NCBI GenBank assembly: GCA_016215105.1
Contig: JACRLJ010000065.1
Span: 1 to 32,359, forward strand
DNA from: Candidatus Hydrogenedentota bacterium
GTDB lineage: Bacteria; Hydrogenedentota; Hydrogenedentia; Hydrogenedentales; SLHB01
Length of the DNA: 32,359 bases
Direction of reading: 5' to 3'
Part shown: one piece after another, positions 8,041-16,910 of the stretch
Position numbering within the stretch: position 1 is the stretch's first letter
Layout of the letters: every line of letters begins with the position of its first letter
Position numbers and translations under genes: made by a program
Notes under the pieces: generated by a model
Told to the model about the DNA's origin: nothing
The model's database searches: none
Seen by the model: the letters and a program-made list of their open reading frames with translations, nothing else

Positions 8041-8829
8041 ATGACCACGTACTCCGTGCTCGAAATGACACTCAAACGAGATCGCCTCGTCGTTCTGGCC
8101 GGCCTCGCAGGCGCCACCGTGCTCTCCTGGATCTATCTCGTGAAGATGGCGCGCGACATGCAGGCCATGGCCGTCAACATGGGCATGGAAATGAATGTGC
8201 CATGCACCATGCCTTGGTCCATTTCTGATACCATTATGATGTTCACGATGTGGACCATCATGATGGTCGGAATGATGATTCCTACCGCGTCGCCTATGAT
8301 TCTGGTATTCGCCGCCTACGCTCGGCGCCAGCGCGAAAAAAACCAGCCCTACGTTCCGGCAGGCGCATTCCTATGCGGCTACCTCATCGTGTGGACCGCA
8401 TTCAGCCTCATTGCCACCGTCCTGCAGTGGGGCCTGCACAAAGCCGCGCTGCTCTCCATGATGCTCGTGAGCACCAGCGCGGTTTTCGGCGGAGTCCTGC
8501 TCATTGCCGCGGGCCTTTTTCAGCTCACACCGCTCAAGAACGCGTGCCTCCGGCATTGCCGGTCGCCCCTTCAATTCTTCATGGGCCACTGGCGTCCTGG
8601 GGTCATGGGCGCGCTGCGGATGGGCCTCGAGCACGGCTACTACTGTCTCGGCTGCTGCTGGATTCTAATGGCGCTGCTTTTCGTTGGCGGCGTCATGAAT
8701 CTGCTCTGGGTCGCCGCGATCACGGTCTTCGTTCTGATCGAAAAGGCCGCTCCCTATGGCCACTATGTAGGCCGCGTTTGCGGCGCTTGCCTAATCCTCG
8801 CAGGCGTCTACCTCATAACCACGGTGTAA
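8041..8829 (+). CDS. DUF2182 predicted metal-binding integral membrane protein
   Basis: A 262-residue inner-membrane protein with about six hydrophobic helices (near 16-34, 62-92, 107-130, 136-162, 205-232 and 245-262). The family is annotated as a predicted metal-binding membrane protein. Candidate ligands are plentiful: a Met-rich loop MGMEMNVPCTMP (48-58), a Met-rich helix 2 (IMMFTMWTIMMVGMMIP), C-x2-HC at 169-173, and EHGYYCLGCCW (197-207). It overlaps nothing and begins 11 bp after the DUF1326 stop, so the two are co-transcribed. The Met/Cys/His pattern would suit copper, which is inference. No metal-efflux ATPase or regulator is nearby. Confidence 0.82.
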   Translation: MTTYSVLEMTLKRDRLVVLAGLAGATVLSWIYLVKMARDMQAMAVNMGMEMNVPCTMPWSISDTIMMFTMWTIMMVGMMIPTASPMILVFAAYARRQREKNQPYVPAGAFLCGYLIVWTAFSLIATVLQWGLHKAALLSMMLVSTSAVFGGVLLIAAGLFQLTPLKNACLRHCRSPLQFFMGHWRPGVMGALRMGLEHGYYCLGCCWILMALLFVGGVMNLLWVAAITVFVLIEKAAPYGHYVGRVCGACLILAGVYLITTV

Positions 8830-8978
8830 TGCGCATTGCGCGGTTTTGACCGAGCGTGACGCCACCTCCTCGTTTGCGTCCTATGCCCATGTGCTGTCCG
8901 AGCGTCAACTTCGCTATTATGTGTCTCTTTGTGTTCCGGCGCCTCCAACTAGACTCGAACTCATAGCGAAAGGACGCG

Positions 8979-11966
8979 ATGCCAATGATGATTTGCATGC
9001 TCGCAGGAATACTGTCGTGCGCTGCCCCGGCCGAGGATAGCGTCCGCGCGAAGGCGTGGGAAGACACACTCACGCTTCCCACCTACCCCCCCGCGCCCGA
9101 CGATCTCAATCCGCATTTTCGCGCGTACGAGAACGCAGTCTACTACCCCTATACGCTGCAAGACCGCTTCACCACGGAGCCACGCGACGTGGCGCACCGC
9201 GTCCTGATACTCGAGAACGAATTCCTGCGCGTCACATTCATGCCAGACATCGGCGGGCGCATCTACTCCGCGCTCGACAAGACCACCGGCGAGGAATTGT
9301 TCTATCGCAACAAGGTCATCAAGCCTGGCTACATTGCGCTGCGCGGCGCATGGGTCAACGGCGGTGTCGAGTGGAACAACGGCCCGCAGAATCATACCGT
9401 CACCAGTTTCGCCCCCGTGGACGCCTCCTTCGTCAATCACGCGGATGGATCGGCTTCGGTTGTCATTGGCGACACCGAGGCCGTCAACCGCACGCGCTGG
9501 ACGGCGTGGATCACGTTGCGGCCCGGCAAGGCGTACCTCGAGGAACGCATCCGCATCGAAAATGAAACAGACCTGCCCCAACCTTTCTATTTCTGGAACA
9601 ACGCAAAGTTTATCCACCACGATCGAGTGCGCTTCATCGTGCCCGCCAGCCTCATGGTGGAGCACGGCGGAAAACACTACTACCCGTGGCCGATTCGTGA
9701 CGGTGTCGATCTCAGCTATGTCAAGAATCACCATGAACCGACCTCGCTTTTCGCTGTCGATTGCCCTTTCGACTTCTTTGGAGCCTATGATCTCAAGCGC
9801 GACCACGGCGTCGTCATCTATGCCGATCACAAGGAACTCGTCGGCAAAAAGATCTGGACTTGGGGCATGAGCGACGACGCTCGCGCCTCGCTCGCCAACC
9901 TGACCGATGACGACACCGGTGACATCGAGATCCAAAGCGGACCTTTGGCCACGCAAGAGGATTACGGCCTCCTCCTGCCGCACGAGCGCGTCGAGTGGCA
10001 GGAGTGGTGGTATCCCATCCACAGTCTACGTGACGGCTTCGATTATGCAACCCGCGATGTCGCCCTGCGCGTGGAACGGACTAAGGGGTCGAAGCGCGCC
10101 ACAGTGCGCGTGGCGGCGACGGCGAGCTTTCCCGGCGCGTCCGTTGCCGTGTATCAACCCGTGGACGCAAGCGCCGCGCGGGCAGAGAAGCGTATGGACC
10201 TGACGCCCGCGAAGACGCAAGCACTGGATTTCGATCTCGCAGACGCCGGGCCCGCGCGCATTTCCGTTCGCGGCGCCGATGGAACTGATCTCGCGTCGTT
10301 TGTGTCCCCCTTGCAGATCCCCGCGGTGTCCACCCCAGATATGCCGAAAGAAGCTGAAACCGCCTCGGCCGAGTCAAAGTACCTGGGCGCCATGAAACAT
10401 TTTCGGGGTCTCGCGCCGACGGAGTCTCGCGCAGACTTCGAGGCCGCGCTCGCGACTGACCCCGGTTACGCTGCGGCGCTGCGCGACTTGGCCGCGCTCG
10501 ATCTCTCCGAAGCGCGGGACCAATCCGCCGCGCAGCGGCTGACCAAAGCGCTCGAACGCAATCCCGATGACAGCTTGGCGTGGTACTACCTCGGCGTGGC
10601 GCGGCTGCGTATGGATGACCTTGAAGGCGCCCTCGACGCTGCGGCGCACACGATCCGAACAGTAGATCGCGCCGAGATCGGTCACGATCTCGAAGGACAG
10701 GCTCTCGCGCGCCAAGGGAAATGGGACCGCGCGCTCGAAGCCTTCGACGAAACGCTACGCAGCGCCCCCGGCGATTCACGGACGCAAGATCACCGCCTGA
10801 TCGCGCTCCACGCCTTGCGGAATACGGAAGCGCTGACCGCGACTCTTCTGCGTACGCTGGACGCGCGGCCGCTGGCGCTCGTGCCGCGACTCGTCAAGGC
10901 ATTCGGCCAGAACGGATCGCTCACAACGGCGGCCGCGCAGGAGTTCCTCCATCTCGCCGGGTGGGACGAATTCATGATCACCGAAGCCGCGCTCGAGTTT
11001 GCGGATCTCGGCCGCTATGACGAGGCCGCGCAGATCGCCGCGCTGCTGCAAAACGCTGACGCCACACGCGGCCGGCCATTGCCCTATTATTTCGGCGCTT
11101 ATTTCCTTCACCGGCTTCAGCGCGATGACAACGCGCGCGCGCTCCTCGTCCGGGCCGCCGCCATCAAGGCGGACTATGTCTTTCTCAAGCGCCCGGAGTC
11201 GTTACCCGTGCTGCAGTACGCTCTCAGCGTCCAGCCGAACGACGCCCGCGCGTGGCTCTATCTGGGAAGCCTGTACGCCGGTTTAAACCAGACCGGCGTC
11301 GCCACCGGCGCGTGGAAACGCGCGGTAGAAATCGATTCGGCGCTCAGCGTCGCCCACCGCAACCTCGCCGTGGACGCGTGGCGCCGCGCGAAGAACTTGC
11401 CCGAAGCCGAAGCGCAGTTTCGCGCCGCGATTGCTGCCGCGCCCGACGACCAAACCCTCTATCGTGATCTGGCCCACGTCCTGGTCGAGCAAAATCGCGC
11501 CGACGAGGCCATCACCGTGCTGGAGACCATGCCACAGCACGACCGCCGCCTCGACGTTATCCAGTTGCTTGCCGACACCCATCTGCGTCAAGACGCTCCC
11601 GCAAATGCGCTCAAGGTCCTGGCCTCCACCCGTTTCACCAACCGCGAAGGCAGCCGTGCCACATGGATTACGTTCTCCAGCGCGCATCTTATGCAGGGCC
11701 GAAAGCGCTTCGACGCGAACGAGTACAAGGCCGCCCTCGAGGACTTTCGCGCTTCCTTGACCTATCCAGCGAATCTCGGCGTCGGACGTCCCGCCCATCC
11801 CGAGGAGTCTGAATCCTATTACTGGATAGGACTCACGCTGGAGAAACTGAATCGGCTTGACGAAGCGCGAAAAGCGTTCTCCCGAAGCGCCGAAGGTCCC
11901 GACGGTTCCAATCACCAGAAGGAATTCAAGGCCAAGAGCTGCGCGTGGATTGCAGACCATCGTTGA
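8979..11966 (+). CDS. secreted DUF5107-TPR protein
   Basis: A 995-residue two-part protein. Residues 1-18 form a short hydrophobic export signal (MPMMICMLAGILSCA) that may be a lipoprotein signal, though the lipobox ILSC is imperfect. Residues of about 30-345 match the DUF5107 domain, a galactose-mutarotase-like beta-sandwich fold, with the segments FMPDIGGRIYSALDK, NGGVEWNNGPQNH and FYFWNNAKF. After a linker (345-460) the remainder is a long array of tetratricopeptide repeats, for example LAWYYLGVARLRMDDLEGAL and WLYLGSLYAGLNQTG. DUF5107-TPR proteins occur beside glycosidases and are presumed to act on glycans, but a specific reaction is not known. Start ATG 8979 follows AAAGGA. A TATTAT at 8915 may be its -10. 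Confidence 0.8.
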   Translation: MPMMICMLAGILSCAAPAEDSVRAKAWEDTLTLPTYPPAPDDLNPHFRAYENAVYYPYTLQDRFTTEPRDVAHRVLILENEFLRVTFMPDIGGRIYSALDKTTGEELFYRNKVIKPGYIALRGAWVNGGVEWNNGPQNHTVTSFAPVDASFVNHADGSASVVIGDTEAVNRTRWTAWITLRPGKAYLEERIRIENETDLPQPFYFWNNAKFIHHDRVRFIVPASLMVEHGGKHYYPWPIRDGVDLSYVKNHHEPTSLFAVDCPFDFFGAYDLKRDHGVVIYADHKELVGKKIWTWGMSDDARASLANLTDDDTGDIEIQSGPLATQEDYGLLLPHERVEWQEWWYPIHSLRDGFDYATRDVALRVERTKGSKRATVRVAATASFPGASVAVYQPVDASAARAEKRMDLTPAKTQALDFDLADAGPARISVRGADGTDLASFVSPLQIPAVSTPDMPKEAETASAESKYLGAMKHFRGLAPTESRADFEAALATDPGYAAALRDLAALDLSEARDQSAAQRLTKALERNPDDSLAWYYLGVARLRMDDLEGALDAAAHTIRTVDRAEIGHDLEGQALARQGKWDRALEAFDETLRSAPGDSRTQDHRLIALHALRNTEALTATLLRTLDARPLALVPRLVKAFGQNGSLTTAAAQEFLHLAGWDEFMITEAALEFADLGRYDEAAQIAALLQNADATRGRPLPYYFGAYFLHRLQRDDNARALLVRAAAIKADYVFLKRPESLPVLQYALSVQPNDARAWLYLGSLYAGLNQTGVATGAWKRAVEIDSALSVAHRNLAVDAWRRAKNLPEAEAQFRAAIAAAPDDQTLYRDLAHVLVEQNRADEAITVLETMPQHDRRLDVIQLLADTHLRQDAPANALKVLASTRFTNREGSRATWITFSSAHLMQGRKRFDANEYKAALEDFRASLTYPANLGVGRPAHPEESESYYWIGLTLEKLNRLDEARKAFSRSAEGPDGSNHQKEFKAKSCAWIADHR

Positions 11967-12167
11967 CCCAGATAACACCGCAGAGACCGAATGCGTGCCT
12001 CTTATACGCCCGACTTGAATCGATAAAAATACTTAAATCGATTGAAATTCTTTGCTTTGCAAATAAAGGTGTTGACCTTTTGCCCGTCCACTGGTTACCG
12101 TATCCCCTGCGCGCAACCCATCCAGGTCCGGCTGCGGACTCTGAGAACCAAACGCAGGGAGTAAGCA

Positions 12168-12902
12168 GTGGCAATGAACAGAGCCATTTCTTGGGGTCAG
12201 ACTGAGAAGCCCGACTCCGTACATAACTTCGTGGGAGGCCGCACTCGCGGAAAGAGCCGTCGGCGCGTGTCCGTCATCGGTAGACTCATTCTGGCGGGAG
12301 CGGCTGGCGTGGTCGCCACGGGAACGTGGGGCTGGTTTCATTTCGGTGACGAGTCGGCCCTGACCCAGACCTCCAAAGCGCTGTTGGACGCGTTGAAGGC
12401 CGGAGACGCCGGAGGAACCACCGCTATCCTGGCCTCGAGCGAAACCGGCTCCCGCCTCCTCAACAAGGAACTGACTCGCACCTCGGCCCGCAGCAAGGAA
12501 ACGACCAAGGCCGAGCCGCACGCGATGGTTCCAGCGCTGAGCGAAGTCCGCGCGTCCCTGGCGAAGGACGGGGTCGACTGGAACGGTGCGCAGCCACTGG
12601 CGTTCGGCGGCGTCCGCGCCCAAGTCATGGACCCTGCCACCATGCAGGCCTTTGCGACCGTCGTCACGGGCGAACTCTATTTCGCTTCAGGCGCCGGCGT
12701 TTTTGCCGTCGAGTTCAGCGCCCGAAAGTGCGGATCGGTCTTTGTAATCACTGACATCTGGCAATACCACTCCATCAAGGCGACGAAAGACCAGTTGGCC
12801 GAATACTCGTCCAAACGCTTCCGCGAGTTTATGGACGAACCCGAGGACCCAAAGGAAACGGCTAGGCTCCGCAGCCCGAAACACCTCTTCGTGGTCTTCT
12901 GA
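12168..12902 (+). CDS. hypothetical protein with one N-terminal TM helix
   Basis: A 244-residue protein I do not recognise. A basic N-terminal stretch (GGRTRGKSRRR, about 23-33) precedes one hydrophobic helix (LILAGAAGVVATGTWGWF, about 39-57), so the remainder is predicted to be outside the cytoplasm. The segment LTQTSKALLDALKAGDAGGTTAIL, with the later beta-rich part ending IDIW-like (FVITDIWQYHSI), loosely recalls NTF2/SnoaL-like folds, but this is weak. GTG 12168 has AGGGAG 5 bp upstream; ATG 12174 is an alternative. A TTGACC at 12072 could belong to its promoter, but no good -10 pairs with it. It converges on the minus-strand gene 17 bp downstream. Confidence 0.6.
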   Translation: MAMNRAISWGQTEKPDSVHNFVGGRTRGKSRRRVSVIGRLILAGAAGVVATGTWGWFHFGDESALTQTSKALLDALKAGDAGGTTAILASSETGSRLLNKELTRTSARSKETTKAEPHAMVPALSEVRASLAKDGVDWNGAQPLAFGGVRAQVMDPATMQAFATVVTGELYFASGAGVFAVEFSARKCGSVFVITDIWQYHSIKATKDQLAEYSSKRFREFMDEPEDPKETARLRSPKHLFVVF

Positions 12903-12919
12903 TTTCGCCGCGCGGACAC

Positions 12920-13261
12920 CTACGTCCGCTCCCAATCTTCCGTCACGGTATACAACCACCATCGAGCCTTGCGCGAGCGGGACGTGCGGGCCTGACGTTC
13001 AAAGTACAAGGTCATTTCAGAGCCACCGGAGGTGCGGATCTTGAACCAGTGCTTACGAACGTACTGTTCGCCGCTACCGTGAGTACACGGCCCAGTTTCG
13101 TGCCATTGTTCAATCTGTTCCGCAACGGCGTACTCCTGCCCCCGCCACGTGAAGCGCGCCGGCAGGCCAGGTCCGCCGCGGGCCATGCCGGACGCCCCGA
13201 ACGTTTCACCCACGGGTAGTATCTGTTCACTGACAAATCGCGTTCGAGTATCGGCGCTCAT
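12920..13261 (-). CDS. DUF6504-like small protein
   Basis: A 113-residue cytoplasmic protein whose core resembles the DUF6504 family: a FTWRGQEYAVAEQIEQWHETG segment, then an HWFKIRTSGGSEMTLYF beta-hairpin, and a final WWLYTVTEDWE strand. The family binds no known ligand; in other bacteria members sit near DNA-repair or mutagenesis genes, but no such neighbour is seen here. It converges with the gene to its left, and its start region faces the promoter of the solute-binding gene. A GCGGAC-ACCTAC-GTCCGC hairpin overlaps its last codons, with no U-tract. The family assignment comes from memory of the consensus and is not tested. Confidence 0.6.
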   Translation of the reverse strand: MSADTRTRFVSEQILPVGETFGASGMARGGPGLPARFTWRGQEYAVAEQIEQWHETGPCTHGSGEQYVRKHWFKIRTSGGSEMTLYFERQARTSRSRKARWWLYTVTEDWERT

Positions 13262-13330
13262 TTTCCTTCACCCTCTCCACTGAACCCCGCGCGAGAGAGC
13301 ACGAAGCTGCGCGGTTGATCCAATTTGGAC

Positions 13331-13361
13331 TTGACCCTCGCTACACCGCTATCATTATACA
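13331..13361 (+). promoter_or_regulatory. probable promoter of the solute-binding lipoprotein gene
   Basis: TTGACC (13331-13336) and TATACA (13356-13361) are 19 bp apart; TTATAC one base earlier gives 18 bp. The predicted leader of about 105 nt holds two small hairpins, GGCGC/GCGCC (13374-13390) and GCGGC-GAA-GCCGC (13446-13458), the latter immediately before the AAGGAG ribosome-binding site at 13461. Confidence 0.55.
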
Positions 13362-13473
13362 TCGAAGACGTTTGGCGCCAGGCTCGCGCCGGAAAACGGA
13401 ATTTCCCAAAGGCTGACTGAACGGGGGAATCGCTTCCTCGAGGTCGCGGCGAAGCCGCCTAAGGAGACACACC

Positions 13474-14493
13474 ATGACTAACAAGCTGATCACAGGTCTA
13501 GTCGCGTTGGCGTTCGTCACCGGCTGCGGGGGACAAGTCTCCGCGCCGTCCAAGCCCGGCGACGCGGCCGCGCCAAAGACCGCCTCACCCGCGCCTGCCG
13601 CCGAAAAGCCAGCGCCCCAAGCGCTGACTATCGCGGTCGTTCCAAAGGGCCTGACACACCAGTTCTGGCAAACCGTTCACGCCGGCGCCGAAGCCGCGGC
13701 CAAGGAGGTCAACGCGAAAATCATCTGGAAGGGTCCGGCCAAAGAGACCGAAATCGCGGAGCAAATCACTATTCTCGAAGATGTAATCAATAGCAGGGTC
13801 AGCGGCATCGTCATGGCGGCGTGCGATCAGAACGCGCTGGTGGACGTGCTGAAGAAGGCAGCGGATGCGAAAATCCCAGTCGCCACCATGGATTCGGGCG
13901 TGCAATCGGACCTGCCGATCACGTTCGTCGCCACGGACAACATTGCTGGGGCCAAAGCCGCCGCCAAGGAGTTGGCCCGCCTGATCGGCGCCGAGGGAAA
14001 GGTCGGTCTGATTCCGTTTGTCCAAGGCGCCGCGACTTCCGATATGCGCGAACAGGGCTTTAAGGAGGGACTCAAGGACTATCCTAACATCGAATTGGCG
14101 CCGCCGCTCTACTGCAAGAGTGACGTCGCCGTCGCCATGTCGGTCACCGAAGATATGCTGACGTCGCATCCGGACCTCAAGGGTATCTTCGCCGCTAACG
14201 AACCCGGGGCGCTGGGCGCGGCGGCGGCCCTCCAGTCGGCGGGCAAGACCGGTGAGATCAAGCTGGTGGCCTTCGACGCGTCGGACGAACAAATTGAGGC
14301 GCTCAAGAAAGGGACCATTCAGGCGCTCGTTGTTCAAAACCCCTTCCAGATGGGCTACAAAGGCGTCAAAGCCGTCACCGACCATCTCGCCGGAAAACCT
14401 GTTGAAAAGCGCATCGACACCGGCGTCACGGTGGTGACAATGGAAAACTTCACCAACCCCGACATCCAGAAGCTGCTCTATCCCCTAAAGTAG
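13474..14493 (+). CDS. sugar-type ABC transporter substrate-binding lipoprotein
   Basis: A 339-residue periplasmic binding protein of the RbsB-like (Peripla_BP_4) family. It begins with a lipoprotein signal ending in the lipobox VTGC (Cys18) and an Ala/Pro-rich tether (19-48), then two Rossmann-like lobes: ALTIAVVPKGLTHQFWQTVHAGAE opens lobe 1, and the family hinges SGIVMAACDQNALVDVLKKA and GIFAANEPGALGAAAALQ follow. Ligands of this family are ribose, galactose, xylose and similar sugars or autoinducer-2; which one applies here cannot be read. ATG 13474 has AAGGAG 7 bp upstream. No ATPase or permease gene is adjacent, so it either works with a distant transporter or acts as a sensor protein. 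Confidence 0.9.
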   Translation: MTNKLITGLVALAFVTGCGGQVSAPSKPGDAAAPKTASPAPAAEKPAPQALTIAVVPKGLTHQFWQTVHAGAEAAAKEVNAKIIWKGPAKETEIAEQITILEDVINSRVSGIVMAACDQNALVDVLKKAADAKIPVATMDSGVQSDLPITFVATDNIAGAKAAAKELARLIGAEGKVGLIPFVQGAATSDMREQGFKEGLKDYPNIELAPPLYCKSDVAVAMSVTEDMLTSHPDLKGIFAANEPGALGAAAALQSAGKTGEIKLVAFDASDEQIEALKKGTIQALVVQNPFQMGYKGVKAVTDHLAGKPVEKRIDTGVTVVTMENFTNPDIQKLLYPLK

Positions 14494-14533
14494 GAACCCT
14501 TGCTACCCAGTGTCAATTCCGAGGGATGAAAAG

Positions 14534-14577
14534 AACGCGTCGAAGATGAATCCTCTTCGGCGCGTTTATTTTCTCTC
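14534..14577. terminator. bidirectional Rho-independent terminator
   Basis: A 13-bp stem, with one T-G wobble, joins 14534-14546 to 14554-14566 through a 7-nt loop. TATTTTCTCT follows on the plus strand and CTTTTC on the minus strand, so it can end both the solute-binding gene and metG, which converge on it. Confidence 0.85.
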
Positions 14578-14579
14578 CT

Positions 14580-16322
14580 TCAGACCGCTTCGCCGGCCGC
14601 GTGTTTCGCAGCCAATTCCTCGATATAGTCCTTGTCCAGTTTTGGAAACAGGACCACCGGGGTTTGCAGCGAATGACCCGCCGACAATCTGTCTCTCGCG
14701 GCGTTCCAGGCGTCTTCGCCTCCGTCCGGTCCACCGGCGGGAAGCGCAATACCGAGGATCGCGGCCAGCTTCGCCGCGCCGTCGGGTAGGAACGGCGCCA
14801 TCGTCGTACACAGCGCCCTCACCACCTGGCAACACACATACAGCGTGGTCCCGGTTCGCGCCATGTCGGTCTTCCGTGTAACCCACGGAGCCTTGGTGTC
14901 GAAATACTGATTTGCTTTCCGCCCAATCTCGATGAACCGTTCGAGAGCTTGCCGGAACCGAAAGTCTTCAAGCGATTCCGCAACCGCGTCAATCAACTGA
15001 GGCAGCGATTCAAGCAGCGCCGTATCGTCCGCATCCAAGGCGCCGGGAGCCGGAACTTTGCCTTCAAAGTTCTTGTAGGTCATCGTCAGCGAGCGATGCA
15101 CGAAATTCCCGACCACGTCGCACAGTTCGCCGTTGTAGCGGTTTATGAATTCGTCCCAGTCGAAAGCAGCGTCGCGCGCCTCGGGCGCGTTCGCGCACAG
15201 GTAGTAGCGGATGGCGTCGGACGAAAACTTTTCCGCGAACCACCGCACGCTAATCATATTGCCGCGCGATTTCGACCCCTTCTCCGCTCTACCGGTCTGC
15301 CGGTTGAAGACGTTAAGGTATTCGTTCCCGATCACGTTGTCCGCCGCAATGTAATCGCCCTGTCCAATCAGCATTGCGGGAAAGATCACCGCATGGAACG
15401 GCACATTGTCTTTGCCAATAAAATGAATTAGCCGGGACGTCGTGTCCTTCCACCAGACCTCCCATCCATCGTCGCCGAGACCGCGGTCCAGCGCCCACTG
15501 ACGCGTGTTCGTCACATAACCAATGGGCGCATCAAACCACACGTAGATGCGCTTGCCCTCCGCGCCGGGATCGCTCGTGGGAATCGGCACGCCCCAGTCG
15601 GTGTCGCGCGTGATGCAACGCGACCGTAAGTCGTTCACCCAACTGTACGCAATGCCTTTGACGTTCGCGCGCCACTCCGGATGTGAATCGAGCCAGGTCT
15701 TGATCGCCCCGGAGAATTCCTGGAGCTTCAGGAACCAATGTGTGGACGGACGCAGCTCCGGCCGCGAAGAGTCTCCGGGAATGTTCGCGCGCGGCTCGAC
15801 CAAATCTTTGGGCGCGTATTGAGCGCCGCAATTCTCGCACTCGTCGCCGTTGGCGTTATCGTAACCGCATTTCGGACACGTCCCCTTCACGTAGCGATCC
15901 GGCAAGAACTTGCGCGACTGCTCCGAGTACCACAGCTCCATGTCCTGCTTCTCGATATAGCCACCCTCGTCCAGCTTCCGGAAAAAGGCCTGCGTCGTGT
16001 CCGCGTGCAACGGCCAAGAGGTGCGCCCGTAGATATCAAACGCGACTCGCAACGCCCCAAACGCTTCCGCATTGGCGGTGTGATACCGATCAATGACCTC
16101 GGTCGGTGAAACGCCCTCTTTCAGCGCGGTCAGCGTGATGGGCACCCCGTATTCATCCGAACCGCACACGTACAGCACGGCCTCGCCGCGAAGACGCTTG
16201 TACCGCACGTAGATATCAGCGGGCAGATACGCCCCTGCAATGTGTCCTAAGTGGATATGGCCATTGGCGTAAGGTAAAGCGCTTGTAACCAATGTCCGTT
16301 TGAACGTGTTCTGCGCTGGCAT
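14580..16322 (-). CDS. metG: methionyl-tRNA synthetase
   Basis: MetG charges tRNA-Met with methionine in the cytoplasm. The 580-residue product has the class I HIGH-type motif HIHLGH (22-27), the zinc knuckle CPKC-x9-CENC (Cys149, 152, 162, 165), the KMSKS-type loop written KGSKS (348-352), and the helical anticodon-binding domain. It stops without the C-terminal EMAP-type tRNA-binding domain of longer MetG proteins, a common variant. The frame begins at ATG 16334, but ATG 16322 has GGGAG 5 bp upstream, so I prefer it. The gene converges with the solute-binding gene, sharing a terminator, and diverges from the chemotaxis gene. Confidence 0.96.
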   Translation of the reverse strand: MPAQNTFKRTLVTSALPYANGHIHLGHIAGAYLPADIYVRYKRLRGEAVLYVCGSDEYGVPITLTALKEGVSPTEVIDRYHTANAEAFGALRVAFDIYGRTSWPLHADTTQAFFRKLDEGGYIEKQDMELWYSEQSRKFLPDRYVKGTCPKCGYDNANGDECENCGAQYAPKDLVEPRANIPGDSSRPELRPSTHWFLKLQEFSGAIKTWLDSHPEWRANVKGIAYSWVNDLRSRCITRDTDWGVPIPTSDPGAEGKRIYVWFDAPIGYVTNTRQWALDRGLGDDGWEVWWKDTTSRLIHFIGKDNVPFHAVIFPAMLIGQGDYIAADNVIGNEYLNVFNRQTGRAEKGSKSRGNMISVRWFAEKFSSDAIRYYLCANAPEARDAAFDWDEFINRYNGELCDVVGNFVHRSLTMTYKNFEGKVPAPGALDADDTALLESLPQLIDAVAESLEDFRFRQALERFIEIGRKANQYFDTKAPWVTRKTDMARTGTTLYVCCQVVRALCTTMAPFLPDGAAKLAAILGIALPAGGPDGGEDAWNAARDRLSAGHSLQTPVVLFPKLDKDYIEELAAKHAAGEAV

Positions 16323-16910
16323 TTCAACTCCCATGGCTCACACGGCATAGCCGCAATGGTTCAACTAGAGGTACTATTCCCTCGTCGGCATCCTTTCTGG
16401 AAAACGCCCGGATACCACCCAAACAGATGCGTGGGGAGACTAGGGCGGCATTCTAGCGCAAAACTATGCGCAATTGCACTTCGAACGCCCTCATACCCGT
16501 CTCTGTGCCCTCTCAAACAGCCAAGGCCTAAATGCTATAATCAATAAAAACTGCTGTCGAGTCCGGCCGTTCATAGGGGAGTCTAGCCAGAACATATGTA
16601 AGTTGTTTGTTTTCAATAGATTTCTCCACCAGATGCGCCTGTTCAATATGACTAACAATATAAAATACCTTGACATAGATCCGCAAATCGAATAAAATGC
16701 TAATGTAGTTGCTTCGGCATGAGATTACCCGTCCCGGTCTGAAGTGTTGGTCACCGTAGTTGCTCAAACGCGGCAGAAGTGAATGAAGTGAAGTTCGGTG
16801 AGTGTTCACAAGGCGGCGTCATGTTTCGTGCGAAGTTACCATGTGCGAAGCGGTGATCGGCCGGTCAACTGCCAGGGTTCGGTTCGATAGCCTAAAAAAG
16901 GGAAGGAATT
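16323..16910. other. AT-rich divergent intergenic region
   Basis: No credible gene lies in these 588 bp between metG and the chemotaxis gene. The part from about 16530 to 16700 is clearly richer in A and T than its surroundings. It contains TGCTATAAT (16532-16540, an extended -10 with no clear -35) and the strong promoter at 16670. The last 200 bp are the leader of the chemotaxis gene, with the ribosome-binding site GGAAGG at 16901. Short ORFs here have no ribosome-binding site. Confidence 0.6.
16670..16698 (+). promoter_or_regulatory. strong sigma-70-type promoter of the chemotaxis gene
   Basis: A perfect TTGACA (16670-16675) and TAAAAT (16693-16698) are 17 bp apart, with an A+T-rich tract upstream that could act as an UP element. 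It would give a leader of about 205 nt before ATG 16911. Confidence 0.75.

Noticed and set aside
8961-10022. 353-codon minus-strand ORF inside the DUF5107 gene
   Set aside because: Antisense shadow; composition follows the sense gene and no motif is visible.
13585-14385. 266-codon minus-strand ORF inside the solute-binding gene
   Set aside because: Antisense shadow of a confidently identified gene.
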